From NCBI GenBank assembly GCA_015487975.1, contig WFOS01000010.1, forward strand, positions 1-35,487: DNA of 35,487 nucleotides, in the 5' to 3' direction. The stretch is from Ardenticatena sp. (GTDB lineage: Bacteria; Chloroflexota; Anaerolineae; Ardenticatenales; Ardenticatenaceae). Position numbers and translations under genes: made by a program. The notes beneath the pieces were generated by a model that was given only the letters and a program-made list of their open reading frames with translations, searched no databases and had not been told where the DNA came from. Positions 15,322 through 24,046 of this stretch are shown piece by piece; within the stretch, counting starts at the first letter, position 1; each line of letters opens with the position of its first letter.

Positions 15322-15843
15322 TTACAACGTTGCTGGTGCGGTGCAAAGGAGATCGCGTGCCAGTGTAGTAAACATAAAATCGACGTTTTCACCTGTTTTG
15401 GCGCTGGTGGTGAAGACAGGATACCCCAACGTGGCCGCTATCTGTTCTCGTTCTGCACTGTCGATTGCGCGTTCATCTACCAGGTCGGACTTGTTGGCGA
15501 CCAGGACGAATTTGGCATAGGGGATGACTTCACGCAATCGTTCGGTGTAGCTGTGCCAAGCCGCGAGTGTGTCGGGACGTGTCAGATCACATACGATGAT
15601 GACGCCTGCTGTCCCTTGCAGATATCTTTCACATAGGCTGTTGCAAGGTTCATCGCCTGCCAGGTCCCATAAAATGAGGTTGATGCTTTTCCCTTCGATC
15701 GTGACCGATGTACGGCTAATTTGCACACCGATGGTACTCAGATACTTTTCATCGAAGCGCCCTTCAGTAAAACGGCGTACAAGGCTGGTTTTGCCGACGG
15801 CAAATGACCCAAGTATGCAAACTTTCTTCTGTAAGAGGCGCAT
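15322..15843 (-). CDS. Rab/Roc-like bacterial small GTPase
   Basis: A 173-residue Ras-superfamily GTPase. Motifs: G1 GSFAVGKTS (residues 12-20), G2 Thr37 in the switch I segment YLSTIGVQI, G3 WDLAGDE (59-65), G4 NKSD, G5 TSAKTGE. The position of the Ras catalytic Gln61 is Asp64 here, so intrinsic hydrolysis may be slow or depend on a partner. No Roadblock (MglB-like) gene is next to it. The start at 15843 follows GGAGGA, and the 78 extra codons of the longer frame do not resemble the family. The length equals a bare GTPase domain. Its cellular role in bacteria of this kind is unknown; MglA-like proteins act in polarity. Confidence 0.88.
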   Translation of the reverse strand: MRLLQKKVCILGSFAVGKTSLVRRFTEGRFDEKYLSTIGVQISRTSVTIEGKSINLILWDLAGDEPCNSLCERYLQGTAGVIIVCDLTRPDTLAAWHSYTERLREVIPYAKFVLVANKSDLVDERAIDSAEREQIAATLGYPVFTTSAKTGENVDFMFTTLARDLLCTAPATL

Positions 15844-16200
15844 GAAAGAAATTCCTCCTCGATTCCCAGATGACTTTGGCTCGCAGAAAGAGCTTGGGGT
15901 GTGAACTGTATCAATGTATTGAACGTCTGACCAGATTTTTTTGGCGCTTTTGCTATCGAAAAAGCGGGATTGTGTCATCGGAGGGCCTGCTTCCGCGTTC
16001 GACATGGGGGGACTCACCCTTCGTGTCGTTCCTCTACGCTGTTTTCCCATGCGGCAGGCGTCCACATCTCCTCGCATGCCGGCGTTTGGACGTATGTCCC
16101 CGCAAACAGCACTTTGCGCCGCCTTGCGTTCATGTCGGGGATGTTACACCCCAGACGTTCGGTAGATCCAAAGCCCATCGGCTGGTCGAACAAACAAGGT
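15844..16200. other. Intergenic region between the GTPase gene and the haem operon
   Basis: Together with the next entries this makes a gap of about 550 bp between divergent genes. Open frames here on either strand (for example plus 15970-16218) are Arg/Ser/His-rich and not convincing. The 5' region of the GTPase gene should hold its promoter, which I could not identify. Confidence 0.4.
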
Positions 16201-16216
16201 TGTGATATCTGTCACT
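16201..16216 (+). promoter_or_regulatory. CRP/FNR-family-like site upstream of hemA
   Basis: TGTGATATCTGTCACT matches the CRP/FNR-superfamily inverted-repeat pattern TGTGA-N6-TCAC. Its centre is about 85 bp upstream of the predicted transcription start of the haem operon, a distance used by class I activators. The regulator is unknown. Confidence 0.4.
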
Positions 16217-16259
16217 AATCAGCCTATGACAAATTGCAGGAAAACCTGGGGAGCAATGG

Positions 16260-16287
16260 TTGACGGTTTGGGGACACGCTGTATAAT
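16260..16287 (+). promoter_or_regulatory. Promoter of the haem operon
   Basis: TTGACG (16260-16265), a 16 bp spacer and TATAAT (16282-16287) form a strong sigma-70-type promoter about 100 bp ahead of hemA. No other promoter of similar quality was seen inside the operon. Confidence 0.7.
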
Positions 16288-16390
16288 CGCGCCCAGTTTT
16301 GGGCAAGAAGATGGTTGTTTTGCGTAATTTTGCATAACTTTTCAGGGAGAAAATCTCAACCTCGACAAAACGTGCGTGGAGGAGAGACCC

Positions 16391-17689
16391 GTGCCACTGC
16401 TTTTGATAGGATTGGATCACACGACAGCGCCCGTTGAGATACGTGAGCGGTTGGCGTTTGGCGAAGCGGAGGTTCCGCAGGCATTGCAAACGTTGGCCGC
16501 CTCGCCAGGGGTCGAAGAAGCCGCTTTATTGAGCACCTGCAACCGTGTTGAAGTCGTGATGTATGGCGATGAGGCGCGTGCGTTGGAAGCCGCCGCGTTG
16601 GGGTTTCTTTCGGCGTGGCATCGCCTGCCGCGAGCACATTTTGTAGAAGCCACACGCGCCTTTGTGGAAGAAGCCGCTGTTCGCCATCTGTTGCGTGTGG
16701 CCGCAGGACTCGAATCGCTGGTGCCTGGCGAGAAGCAGATTTTGGGGCAGGTGAAGCAGGCGGGGCAACTGGCTCGCGAAGCAGGTACAGCGGGAAAGAT
16801 GCTCACACGCCTGTTCGATGCTGCCGTCGCATGTGGTCGCCGTGTCCGCCACGAGACGGAAATTGCCCGCCATCCTGTGAGTGTCAGTCATGCGGCGGTG
16901 ATGCTGGTGCGCGAACACCTAGGCCGCCTCGAAGGTCATCATGTGCTGCTCATCGGCAGCGGCAAGATGGTCGAAGTTGCCGCCAAACAACTGCACGACC
17001 TCGGCGCAACCCATTTCACGATTGCCAATCGCACGCTGGCACGGGCATGTGAACTGGCGCAGCGCTGGGGGGCTGATGCACGTCCCTTGGATGCCATCCC
17101 CTCGGCACTTGCCGAAGCCGATGTGGTCATCTCGGCGACTGCCGCGCCGCACCTCGTGGTCCATGCTGAGACCGTCGCAGCGGCACTTGCCGCGCGGCAG
17201 GGGCGTCCATTGTTGCTGGTAGACCTTGCCGTGCCACGCGATATCGACCCCGTGTGTGCCGACCTCGATGGCGTGACGCTCGTGGATGTCGATGGCCTGC
17301 GTGATGTGATCAACCGCAGCATGCAATTGCGCTTGCAAGCGCGTGAAGAAGCGAGTGCACTGGTGGAAGAGGATGTGCGTGGCTTCATGGAGTGGTACGC
17401 GGTTCAGCGTGTGGCGCCCACACTGGCGGCGTTGCGCCGCAAAGCCGAAGCCATCAAGCAGGCCGAATTGGAGCGGGCGTTGCGCCGCCTGGGGGATGTC
17501 TCGCCCCATGAACGCAAAGTGCTGGAAACATTGGTGCACAATGTGGTGAACAAACTGCTCGCCGCCCCAACCGTGCAGTTACGCAAGCAGGCCATCGAAG
17601 GCGATGGCGATTTGTACGCACACGTGTTGCAAACGCTCTTCGAGTTGCCGCTCGTGGAAAGCCGACACCCGCAGGAGCAGCCCCAATGA
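16391..17689 (+). CDS. hemA: Glutamyl-tRNA reductase
   Basis: A 432-residue enzyme reducing glutamyl-tRNA to glutamate-1-semialdehyde, the first step of C5-pathway tetrapyrrole synthesis. Seen: N-terminal catalytic domain with the active-site Cys in LLSTCNRVEV (about residue 50), the GLESLVPGEKQILGQVK segment, a Rossmann NADPH domain (HHVLLIGSGKMVEVAAKQL, about residues 178-196) and the C-terminal dimerisation domain. The GTG start at 16391 is chosen because GGAGGAG sits 6-12 bases ahead; the frame could extend to 16376 but then would begin inside that RBS. It overlaps hemC by 4 bp (ATGA). Confidence 0.95.
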   Translation: MPLLLIGLDHTTAPVEIRERLAFGEAEVPQALQTLAASPGVEEAALLSTCNRVEVVMYGDEARALEAAALGFLSAWHRLPRAHFVEATRAFVEEAAVRHLLRVAAGLESLVPGEKQILGQVKQAGQLAREAGTAGKMLTRLFDAAVACGRRVRHETEIARHPVSVSHAAVMLVREHLGRLEGHHVLLIGSGKMVEVAAKQLHDLGATHFTIANRTLARACELAQRWGADARPLDAIPSALAEADVVISATAAPHLVVHAETVAAALAARQGRPLLLVDLAVPRDIDPVCADLDGVTLVDVDGLRDVINRSMQLRLQAREEASALVEEDVRGFMEWYAVQRVAPTLAALRRKAEAIKQAELERALRRLGDVSPHERKVLETLVHNVVNKLLAAPTVQLRKQAIEGDGDLYAHVLQTLFELPLVESRHPQEQPQ

Positions 17690-18594
17690 AGCACTTACGA
17701 GTGGGAACGCGGGGTAGTTTGCTGGCACGGACCCAAACGGCGCACGTGGTGGCGCTGTTGCAGGCGGCACACCCCACTTTGGAAGTCGAGACCGTTGTTG
17801 TCCAGACCAGCGGTGATCGTTCGACTGCCTCACTTCGCCAGATTGGGGGGCAAGGGGTCTTCACGCGCGAACTAGAAGCCGCTTTGCTCGATGGGCGCAT
17901 CGATGTGGCCGTGCATTCGTTGAAGGACTTACCTTCGACAATGCCTGATGGGCTTGTCTTGGCAGCCGTGCCGCCACGTGAAGATGTGCGCGATGTACTG
18001 GTCAGCCGCTTCGATGGTGGTCTGGATGCCTTACCCAAGGGGGCGCGCGTCGGTACGGGCAGCTTGCGACGGCAGGCGCAACTCTTGGCTATGCGTCCCG
18101 ATTTACACATTGCTGATATCCGCGGCAACGTAGATACCCGCTTACGCAAGCTGGCCGAGGGGCAGTACGATGCGATTCTTCTGGCTGCGGCTGGCCTGGC
18201 GCGGCTGGGCTGGCTCGACCGTGCCACCGCTTTCTTGCCTGTGGACCTCATCTTGCCCGCCCCTGCACAGGCAGCCTTGGGCGTGCAGTGCCGCGCCGAT
18301 GACGACCAGACGCGGGCCTTGCTCGCGGCGATCGACCATGCACCCACGCATGTGGCCGTGCGTGCCGAGCGTGCCGTGTTGCAGCGTTTGGGGGCTGGGT
18401 GCCGTTTGCCCGTTGCTGCCTATGCCGAGGCAACGGCCGACATGGTGACGATACGCACACGTGTGGTCGGCATCGAAGGGTATCCCGTGCTCGAAGAGGT
18501 GCGTTCGGGCAGGTGGGCGGATGCTGAGCAGTTGGGCATGGAAGCCGCAGAAGCATTGCTCTCACAGGGGGCAGGCGCGCTTCTTGTCGTCTAG
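17686..18594 (+). CDS. hemC: Hydroxymethylbilane synthase (porphobilinogen deaminase)
   Basis: A 302-residue enzyme that joins four porphobilinogens into hydroxymethylbilane. The dipyrromethane-cofactor cysteine is Cys239 in GAGCRLPVAAYA. Substrate-binding motifs HSLKDLPS and GTGSLRRQAQLLAMRPDL are also present. Length is normal. The next enzyme of the pathway, uroporphyrinogen-III synthase (hemD), is often fused to or placed behind hemC; here a radical SAM gene follows instead and no hemD is seen. The ATG overlaps the hemA stop codon. Confidence 0.95.
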   Translation: MKHLRVGTRGSLLARTQTAHVVALLQAAHPTLEVETVVVQTSGDRSTASLRQIGGQGVFTRELEAALLDGRIDVAVHSLKDLPSTMPDGLVLAAVPPREDVRDVLVSRFDGGLDALPKGARVGTGSLRRQAQLLAMRPDLHIADIRGNVDTRLRKLAEGQYDAILLAAAGLARLGWLDRATAFLPVDLILPAPAQAALGVQCRADDDQTRALLAAIDHAPTHVAVRAERAVLQRLGAGCRLPVAAYAEATADMVTIRTRVVGIEGYPVLEEVRSGRWADAEQLGMEAAEALLSQGAGALLVV

Positions 18595-18623
18595 CCCCTG
18601 GCAACACATTGAGGAGGTTCTCG

Positions 18624-19703
18624 ATGCGTGATTTCAATCAGGCGCCGTTGCTCATCTACTGGGAAGTCACACGAGCGTGCGAGCTGGCATGCCGCCACTG
18701 CCGGGCAGAAGCCATGCCGCGCCGCCATCCCCTGGAATTGACGACCGAAGAAGGCTATCGTTTGTTGGAACGCCTGCGCCAATTCAGCGAGCCGCCGCCA
18801 CATCTCGTCTTTACGGGTGGCGACCCCTTGCAACGCCCCGACTTGTTCGATTGGATTGCGTATGCGGTCGATCTTGGATTCAAAACGGCGATTACCCCCA
18901 GTGGCACCTACGCGCTGACGCCAGATGTGGTGCGGCGTTTCAAGGACGTGGGGGTCTGGATGATGTCGCTCAGCCTCGACGGCTCGACGGCCGAACGCCA
19001 TGATGCCATCCGACAGGTGCCAGGCAGTTTCGACCAGACAGTACGGGCGATCGAATGGGCGAAAGCCGAAGGGGTGCCCCTGCAAATCAACACGCTGGTG
19101 TGCGCCGAAACGTATGACGACATTCCTGCCATTGGGCAGTTGCTAGCCGAGTTGCAGGTGGAGCGGTGGAGCATCTTTTTCCTCGTTTCGACAGGACGTG
19201 GGCGTGTGCTCGGGGACGTGACGCCGCAACAAGCCGAGGATTTGCTCATCTGGATTCACGATTTCAGCCGCACAGCCCCCTTTGCCATCAAGACGACCGA
19301 GGCGCACCACTATCGCCGTGTGGCTATTCAGCGCACGCGCAGCGAAGGGTACGATCGCGAACCACGCCGTCTGCGTCAAGGGTTTGGCATTCGCGATGGT
19401 GCTGGCATCATGTTCATCTCCCACATTGGCGAGGTATACCCCGCGGGCTTCTTGCCGATTGTGGTGGGGAACGTGCGTCGCGATGACCCCGTGGATGTCT
19501 ACCGCAACCATGCGTTGTTCCGTGCGTTGCGCACCCCCGACATGTTCAAAGGCAAGTGTGGCGTGTGTGAATTCCGTAAGGTGTGTGGTGGTTCGCGGGC
19601 GCGTGCCTATGCTGCAACAGGCGATCCGCTGGAAAGCGACCCGCTCTGCGCCTACATTCCGCCAGCCTGGCAGGCACAACATGCGCAGGCTGAGGCGCGC
19701 TGA
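18624..19703 (+). CDS. Radical SAM/SPASM protein in the haem operon
   Basis: A 359-residue radical SAM enzyme. The [4Fe-4S]-SAM motif is Cys19-Cys23-Cys26 (CELACRHC), followed by the GGE-like FTGGDPLQRPD. The C-terminal SPASM-type cysteines are in CGVCEFRKVCGGSRARAYA and DPLCAY. It resembles the family that includes AhbC, AhbD and NirJ (haem and haem d1 side-chain chemistry) and, from memory, the TIGR04053 group. ATG 18624 has GAGGAGG upstream. Placement between hemC and hemB implies a tetrapyrrole role; the reaction is not known. It could supply a step missing here, such as oxidation of coproporphyrinogen, but that is inference. Confidence 0.85.
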   Translation: MRDFNQAPLLIYWEVTRACELACRHCRAEAMPRRHPLELTTEEGYRLLERLRQFSEPPPHLVFTGGDPLQRPDLFDWIAYAVDLGFKTAITPSGTYALTPDVVRRFKDVGVWMMSLSLDGSTAERHDAIRQVPGSFDQTVRAIEWAKAEGVPLQINTLVCAETYDDIPAIGQLLAELQVERWSIFFLVSTGRGRVLGDVTPQQAEDLLIWIHDFSRTAPFAIKTTEAHHYRRVAIQRTRSEGYDREPRRLRQGFGIRDGAGIMFISHIGEVYPAGFLPIVVGNVRRDDPVDVYRNHALFRALRTPDMFKGKCGVCEFRKVCGGSRARAYAATGDPLESDPLCAYIPPAWQAQHAQAEAR

Positions 19704-19759
19704 AATGGGCTTGTTGATCGACCAAACGAAAGGACCATTTGTGTGGGGAAGAGGACGCC

Positions 19760-20788
19760 ATGACAACCATTCATGAACCAGGCAAAACAGTGACAAGCGC
19801 TCAGTTTCCACGTGTCCGTCTGCGCCGTTTGCGCCGCACCGCTGCGTTGCGACGCATGGTGCGCGAAACCACGCTTTCGCCCGATGATTTCATCTATCCG
19901 CTGTTCGTCACCCACGGGCATGGCGTGAAGCGTGAAATTCCATCCATGCCAGGGCAATACCAGTGGTCGCTTGACCTGCTGGCGGGCGAGATCGAAGAGA
20001 TTGCCGCGCTGGGGATCCCGGCTGTCATCTTGTTTGGCATTCCTGCCAGCAAAGACCCTATCGGCACGGAAAACTTTGCGCCCGACGGCATTGTGCAGCA
20101 AGCCATTCGCCTGATCAAGGATGTGGCGCCCGACCTAGTAGTGGTGACGGATGTGTGCATGTGCGAATACACCGACCACGGGCATTGCGGTATCGTGCAC
20201 CAGCATGGCGATACGTTCGAGATTGCCAACGATGAAACGTTGGACATCTTGCAGCGCGTGGTCGTCTCCCATGCCGAAGCCGGGGCAGACGTCGTTGCCC
20301 CCAGCGGCATGATGGACGGCATGGTGGCCGCCATCCGCGAAGCGCTCGACAGCCATGGTTTCCACAACGTGGCGGTGCTTTCCTACGCCGTCAAATACGC
20401 CTCGGCGTTCTATGGGCCGTTCCGCGATGCCGCCGAATCTCCACCACAATTTGGCGACCGCAAAACGCACCAGATGGACCCCGCCAACGTGCGCGAAGCC
20501 CTGCGCGAGGCCGCACTCGACGTTGCCGAGGGGGCAGACATGCTCATGGTCAAGCCGGCCTTGCCCTATCTGGATGTGATTCGCATGGTACGGGATGCGT
20601 TCGATCTTCCACTGGCGGCGTACAACGTGAGTGGTGAATACAGCATGGTGAAAGCCGCCGCTGCCAATGGCTGGATCGACGAACGCAGCGTGGTGCTCGA
20701 ATTGCTGACGAGTATCAAACGTGCGGGCGCCGACTTGATTTTGACCTACTTTGCCAAAGATGCTGCGCGTTGGTTGCAAGAGGCGTAG
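19760..20788 (+). CDS. hemB: Delta-aminolevulinic acid dehydratase (porphobilinogen synthase)
   Basis: A 342-residue enzyme condensing two aminolevulinates into porphobilinogen. Schiff-base lysines are K212 ([17 protein letters not shown]) and K265 ([10 protein letters not shown]). The Zn-site cysteines C133, C135 and C143 ([14 protein letters not shown]) are all present, so it is the zinc-dependent type rather than the Mg-only type. The start at 19760 gives the normal N-terminal arm with [15 protein letters not shown]; the GTG-started extension (19739) is rejected for lack of an RBS. It is the fourth gene of the operon. Confidence 0.96.
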   Translation: MTTIHEPGKTVTSAQFPRVRLRRLRRTAALRRMVRETTLSPDDFIYPLFVTHGHGVKREIPSMPGQYQWSLDLLAGEIEEIAALGIPAVILFGIPASKDPIGTENFAPDGIVQQAIRLIKDVAPDLVVVTDVCMCEYTDHGHCGIVHQHGDTFEIANDETLDILQRVVVSHAEAGADVVAPSGMMDGMVAAIREALDSHGFHNVAVLSYAVKYASAFYGPFRDAAESPPQFGDRKTHQMDPANVREALREAALDVAEGADMLMVKPALPYLDVIRMVRDAFDLPLAAYNVSGEYSMVKAAAANGWIDERSVVLELLTSIKRAGADLILTYFAKDAARWLQEA

Positions 20789-20851
20789 CCTGCCCCCAGT
20801 GCGCAACGATTCACGAAACAACCATCACAACGACAGGGAGGAACACACCAA

Positions 20852-21535
20852 ATGAGCCGCATTCGTACATTGAACCACTTTGCCTTTTTCCGGTTTACCA
20901 ATGCCTATTATACGCTCGATGAGGCAGAAAAAGCCCCCATTCGGGCACGCTTGCTCGAAGGCTTGCGCAACGCTGCCGAGCGAGTGGATGTCTATCAGGT
21001 CTACCCCGCTCGTCACGAGCACGACATCATGGTGTGGAGCGCATGCAAAGCCGAAGATGTGGGCATTGCTGGCACCTTCTTCGAACGCTTCGCTCGTGCG
21101 ACGGCCCCATTGCGTTGCTGGTTGACGCCAACGTTTACCATGTGGGGCTTCACCAAACCGTCGATCTACTCGCGCAGCGAACGCAGTGCCCAGGAAATCG
21201 ACCCCTTCGCCGAAGAGCGTAAGCGCTACATGGTCGTCTACCCCTTTGTGAAGACGGTAGACTGGTACCTGCTGCGCCGCGATACACGCCAGGGGATGAT
21301 GAACGAGCACATTCGCATTGGGAAGCAGTACCCCCAAATTACGCAGTTGCTCCTCTACTCGTTCGGCCTAGCCGACCAGGAATTCATCGTCACCTACGAG
21401 ACCGATGACCTGAACGAATTTTCCGACCTGGTGATGGAACTCCGCGCCAGCGACGCCCGCAAGTACACCGAACGCGACACCCCCATCTTCACGGCAGTCT
21501 ACCACCCAGCCGAAGAAACGCTGGCATTGTTCTAG
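20852..21535 (+). CDS. hemQ: Coproheme decarboxylase (HemQ/ChdC, chlorite dismutase family)
   Basis: A 227-residue protein that converts Fe-coproporphyrin III to haem b by two oxidative decarboxylations, the last step of the coproporphyrin-dependent pathway. Diagnostic residues are Tyr130 and Lys134 (YPFVKTVDWY, equivalent to the radical Tyr and Lys of the S. aureus enzyme) and the proximal His153 (MNEHIRIGKQYP). The distal Arg of chlorite dismutases is not evident, consistent with a decarboxylase. GGGAGGA precedes the ATG. It is located between hemB and hemE. Confidence 0.93.
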   Translation: MSRIRTLNHFAFFRFTNAYYTLDEAEKAPIRARLLEGLRNAAERVDVYQVYPARHEHDIMVWSACKAEDVGIAGTFFERFARATAPLRCWLTPTFTMWGFTKPSIYSRSERSAQEIDPFAEERKRYMVVYPFVKTVDWYLLRRDTRQGMMNEHIRIGKQYPQITQLLLYSFGLADQEFIVTYETDDLNEFSDLVMELRASDARKYTERDTPIFTAVYHPAEETLALF

Positions 21536-21554
21536 GAAGGAGTGACGAAGGACG

Positions 21555-22598
21555 ATGAACGACCGTTTTTTGCGTGCCTGTCGGCGCGAAACCGTGGATA
21601 CCACCCCCGTCTGGTTCATGCGCCAGGCGGGGCGTTTTTTGCCTGAATATCGCGCCTTGCGCAAAAAATATCCCATTTTGGAGATGATCAAAACGCCCGA
21701 ACTGGCGGTCGAAGTGACACTGCAACCCTTGCGCCGTTTCGACCTCGATGCAGCCATCATCTTTGCCGACATTTTGCCCCTGCTGGAAACCATGGGGCTC
21801 GAACTCGAATTCGTGCGCGGCGAAGGGCCTGTCATCCACAACCCGTTGCGTACACCCGACGACGTGGCGGCCTTGCGCGTGCCCGAGGCGGACGAGATTG
21901 CCCCCTTTACCATCGAGGCCATTCGGCTTTGTCGGCGCGAACTGGATGGACGTGTGCCGCTCATTGGCTTTTCAGGTGCCCCTTTCACGCTGGCGAGTTA
22001 CGCTATCGAGGGTGGTTCGTCGCGCCACTACCGCCTGACGAAGCTGTTCATGTACGCGCAACCACAGGCGTGGCACAACCTGATGGACAAGCTGGCACAG
22101 GTGATTGGGGCTTACTTGCAAGCGCAGGTAGCCGCGGGGGCACAGGCGCTGCAACTCTTCGATAGCTGGGTAGGTGCTTTGACACCAAACGATTATGCCG
22201 AATACGTCCAACCCTATTCGCGCCGCGTGCTCGATATGGCGCGCCAGGCGGGCGTGCCTGTCATTCATTTCAGCACGGGCACTGCGGGCATGCTCGAACA
22301 GATCCGCGCCACCGGGGGCGATGTCATCAGCATCGATTGGCGCATTCACCTGGACAAGGCGTGGGCGCGTATTGGCTACGACCGCGCTCTTCAGGGCAAT
22401 CTCGACCCCATCGCGCTGATGGCGCCCTGGCCAGAATTGCGCCACCGTGCCGAAGAGGTGTTGCGCCGCGCTGCTGGACGCCCGGGACACATTTTCAATT
22501 TGGGGCATGGCATTTTGCCGCAAACCCCCATCGACAATGTCGCGCGCCTGGTGGACTTTGTGCATGCATGGGCGCAGACACCCATAGAAAGCGCATGA
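21555..22598 (+). CDS. hemE: Uroporphyrinogen decarboxylase
   Basis: A 347-residue TIM-barrel enzyme removing four acetate carboxyls to give coproporphyrinogen III. The N-terminal signature [11 protein letters not shown] (residues 23-33), the catalytic aspartate region ([10 protein letters not shown]), and the GTAGMLEQI and [12 protein letters not shown] parts near the C-terminus are all normal. GAAGGAGTG occurs upstream of the ATG. It follows hemQ with a 19 bp gap and precedes hemH. Confidence 0.96.
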   Translation: MNDRFLRACRRETVDTTPVWFMRQAGRFLPEYRALRKKYPILEMIKTPELAVEVTLQPLRRFDLDAAIIFADILPLLETMGLELEFVRGEGPVIHNPLRTPDDVAALRVPEADEIAPFTIEAIRLCRRELDGRVPLIGFSGAPFTLASYAIEGGSSRHYRLTKLFMYAQPQAWHNLMDKLAQVIGAYLQAQVAAGAQALQLFDSWVGALTPNDYAEYVQPYSRRVLDMARQAGVPVIHFSTGTAGMLEQIRATGGDVISIDWRIHLDKAWARIGYDRALQGNLDPIALMAPWPELRHRAEEVLRRAAGRPGHIFNLGHGILPQTPIDNVARLVDFVHAWAQTPIESA

Positions 22599-22611
22599 GA
22601 GGAGGAAAAGG

Positions 22612-23565
22612 ATGACTCAATCGGAGATTGCCTTGCTGGTGATGGCCTACGGTGGGCCAAATTCGTTGGACGACATCGAACCATACTTGCTGGATATTCG
22701 CGGTGGACGAGCCACCCCCCCTGAACTGGTGGAAGAAATTCGCGAGCGTTATGCCCTGATTGGGGGGCGGTCGCCTTTGCTGGACATTACACGCGCGCAG
22801 GCTGAGGTGCTTGCCGCTCGGCTGAATGCCGAAGGGCCATACACCTTCAAGCCCTACGTGGGCATGCGCCACTGGTTCCCCTACATTCGCGAAGCTGTCG
22901 AGCAGATTGTCGCCGATGGCTTGCAACGTGTGGTGGCGCTTGTCATGGCGCCGCACTACTCGCGCATGAGCATTGGGGCGTACATCAAGAACGTCGAAGC
23001 GGCTGTCACCGATCTGGGGGCAGAACTCGACATCACGTATGTGCGCCAATGGGGTGATCACCCGCTCTATATCGAGGCGGTTGCCAGGCACATTCGCGAG
23101 GCATTGCATGCGTTTGCGCCTGAGGAGCATGCGCGTGTTAAACTGCTCTTCACTGCGCATAGCCTGCCTGCCGCCATTATGCAGCAAGGCGACCCCTACG
23201 ACGCCCAGTTGCGCACGACGGCGCGGTTGGTTGCCGAGCGCCTTGGTTGGCCTGAGGATCGCTGGATGTTCTGCTACCAAAGTGCCGGGGCGAGCAATGC
23301 CAAATGGTTGGGGCCTGACATCAACGAGGTGATTCCAGCCCTGGCGGCAGAAGGGGAAACCGCGATTCTCGTTGCGCCTGTGGGATTTGTCGCCGACCAT
23401 GTCGAAATTCTGTACGACATCGATATCGAAGCACGCCAGATTGCCGAGGAGCATGGCGTGCATTTGGAACGCATGGCATCGATGAACGCCGAACCGCACT
23501 TCGTCGAAGCGTTGGCTGCCGTGGTGCGCGAGCATCTGGAGCAGGCGGCGCATGAAACGGCCTGA
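22612..23565 (+). CDS. hemH: Ferrochelatase, coproporphyrin type
   Basis: A 317-residue ferrochelatase (also called CpfC when acting on coproporphyrin III). Catalytic His183 (LLFTAHSLPAAI) and Glu265 (FVADHVEILYDIDIEA) match the Bacillus enzyme nearly position for position. Tyr13 (MAYGGPNS) is the axial Tyr seen in coproporphyrin ferrochelatases. There are no C-terminal [2Fe-2S] cysteines. With hemQ in the same operon this points to the coproporphyrin-dependent pathway. GAGGAGGAAAAGG precedes the ATG, and a strong hairpin terminator follows. Confidence 0.95.
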   Translation: MTQSEIALLVMAYGGPNSLDDIEPYLLDIRGGRATPPELVEEIRERYALIGGRSPLLDITRAQAEVLAARLNAEGPYTFKPYVGMRHWFPYIREAVEQIVADGLQRVVALVMAPHYSRMSIGAYIKNVEAAVTDLGAELDITYVRQWGDHPLYIEAVARHIREALHAFAPEEHARVKLLFTAHSLPAAIMQQGDPYDAQLRTTARLVAERLGWPEDRWMFCYQSAGASNAKWLGPDINEVIPALAAEGETAILVAPVGFVADHVEILYDIDIEARQIAEEHGVHLERMASMNAEPHFVEALAAVVREHLEQAAHETA

Positions 23566-23585
23566 GCGCCGTGCGTTTGAATCGG

Positions 23586-23614
23586 AAAGCCCTGCCAAAG
23601 CGCGGCAGGGCTTT
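23586..23614. terminator. Terminator between hemH and the convergent operon
   Basis: An 11 bp perfect stem AAAGCCCTGCC / GGCAGGGCTTT with a 7-base loop is followed by a T run. By its symmetry it can stop both the haem operon and the minus-strand operon ending at 23616. Confidence 0.9.
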
Positions 23615-23615
23615 T

Positions 23616-24044
23616 TCATACCAGCCCGTCGTGCGCGCCCACCCGAAATGGCTTGACACGTGGCCAGGCATTGAACGCGAAGCTGACAACGGCGAGCGCC
23701 TCGCAGGCACGTCCAACCAGCGTCAGCATGGGGGCGTCGCCTTGTAGCCCTGCCGTTGCAACCAGCAAAACCCCCATGTTGAGGAGCACATACGCCAGCC
23801 AAACGGGGGCTTCGGGCCCACGTGAAGCCCCCCCCTCGAAACGGGGCAAAATCCAAAAGGCAACCCCCAGCGCAAATTGGAACGTCCATCCAAAGAGCAG
23901 AAACTCGATGTGCAGCGGCAGTAAACGCCACATCAGCGGGTGCAAAAAAACGCCTTTGTGCGCCAGCATCGATGCCCCTGCGGTGAAGCCCGCCAAAAAA
24001 TAGAGCGCAGCCGTTCGGATGTAGAGGCGCGAAAGCAGCGGCAT
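23616..24044 (-). CDS. Small haem-copper-oxidase-like membrane protein
   Basis: A 142-residue protein with four hydrophobic helices. It contains HIEFLLFGWTFQFALGVAFWILPRF, resembling the helix pair around haem ligands in cbb3 oxidase or NO reductase subunit I (NorB) and NnrS-like proteins, but the rest of the catalytic subunit is missing. It is likely a haem- or metal-binding accessory protein in the membrane. The ATG at 24044 lies 2 bp after the stop of the related upstream gene (TAG at 24047-24049), so they form a tight pair. Confidence 0.7.
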   Translation of the reverse strand: MPLLSRLYIRTAALYFLAGFTAGASMLAHKGVFLHPLMWRLLPLHIEFLLFGWTFQFALGVAFWILPRFEGGASRGPEAPVWLAYVLLNMGVLLVATAGLQGDAPMLTLVGRACEALAVVSFAFNAWPRVKPFRVGAHDGLV

Positions 24045-24046
24045 GG

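Noticed and set aside
16376-16390. Longer N-terminus of HemA
   Set aside because: The added codons are the ribosome-binding site GGAGGAG itself; the GTG at 16391 is a better start.
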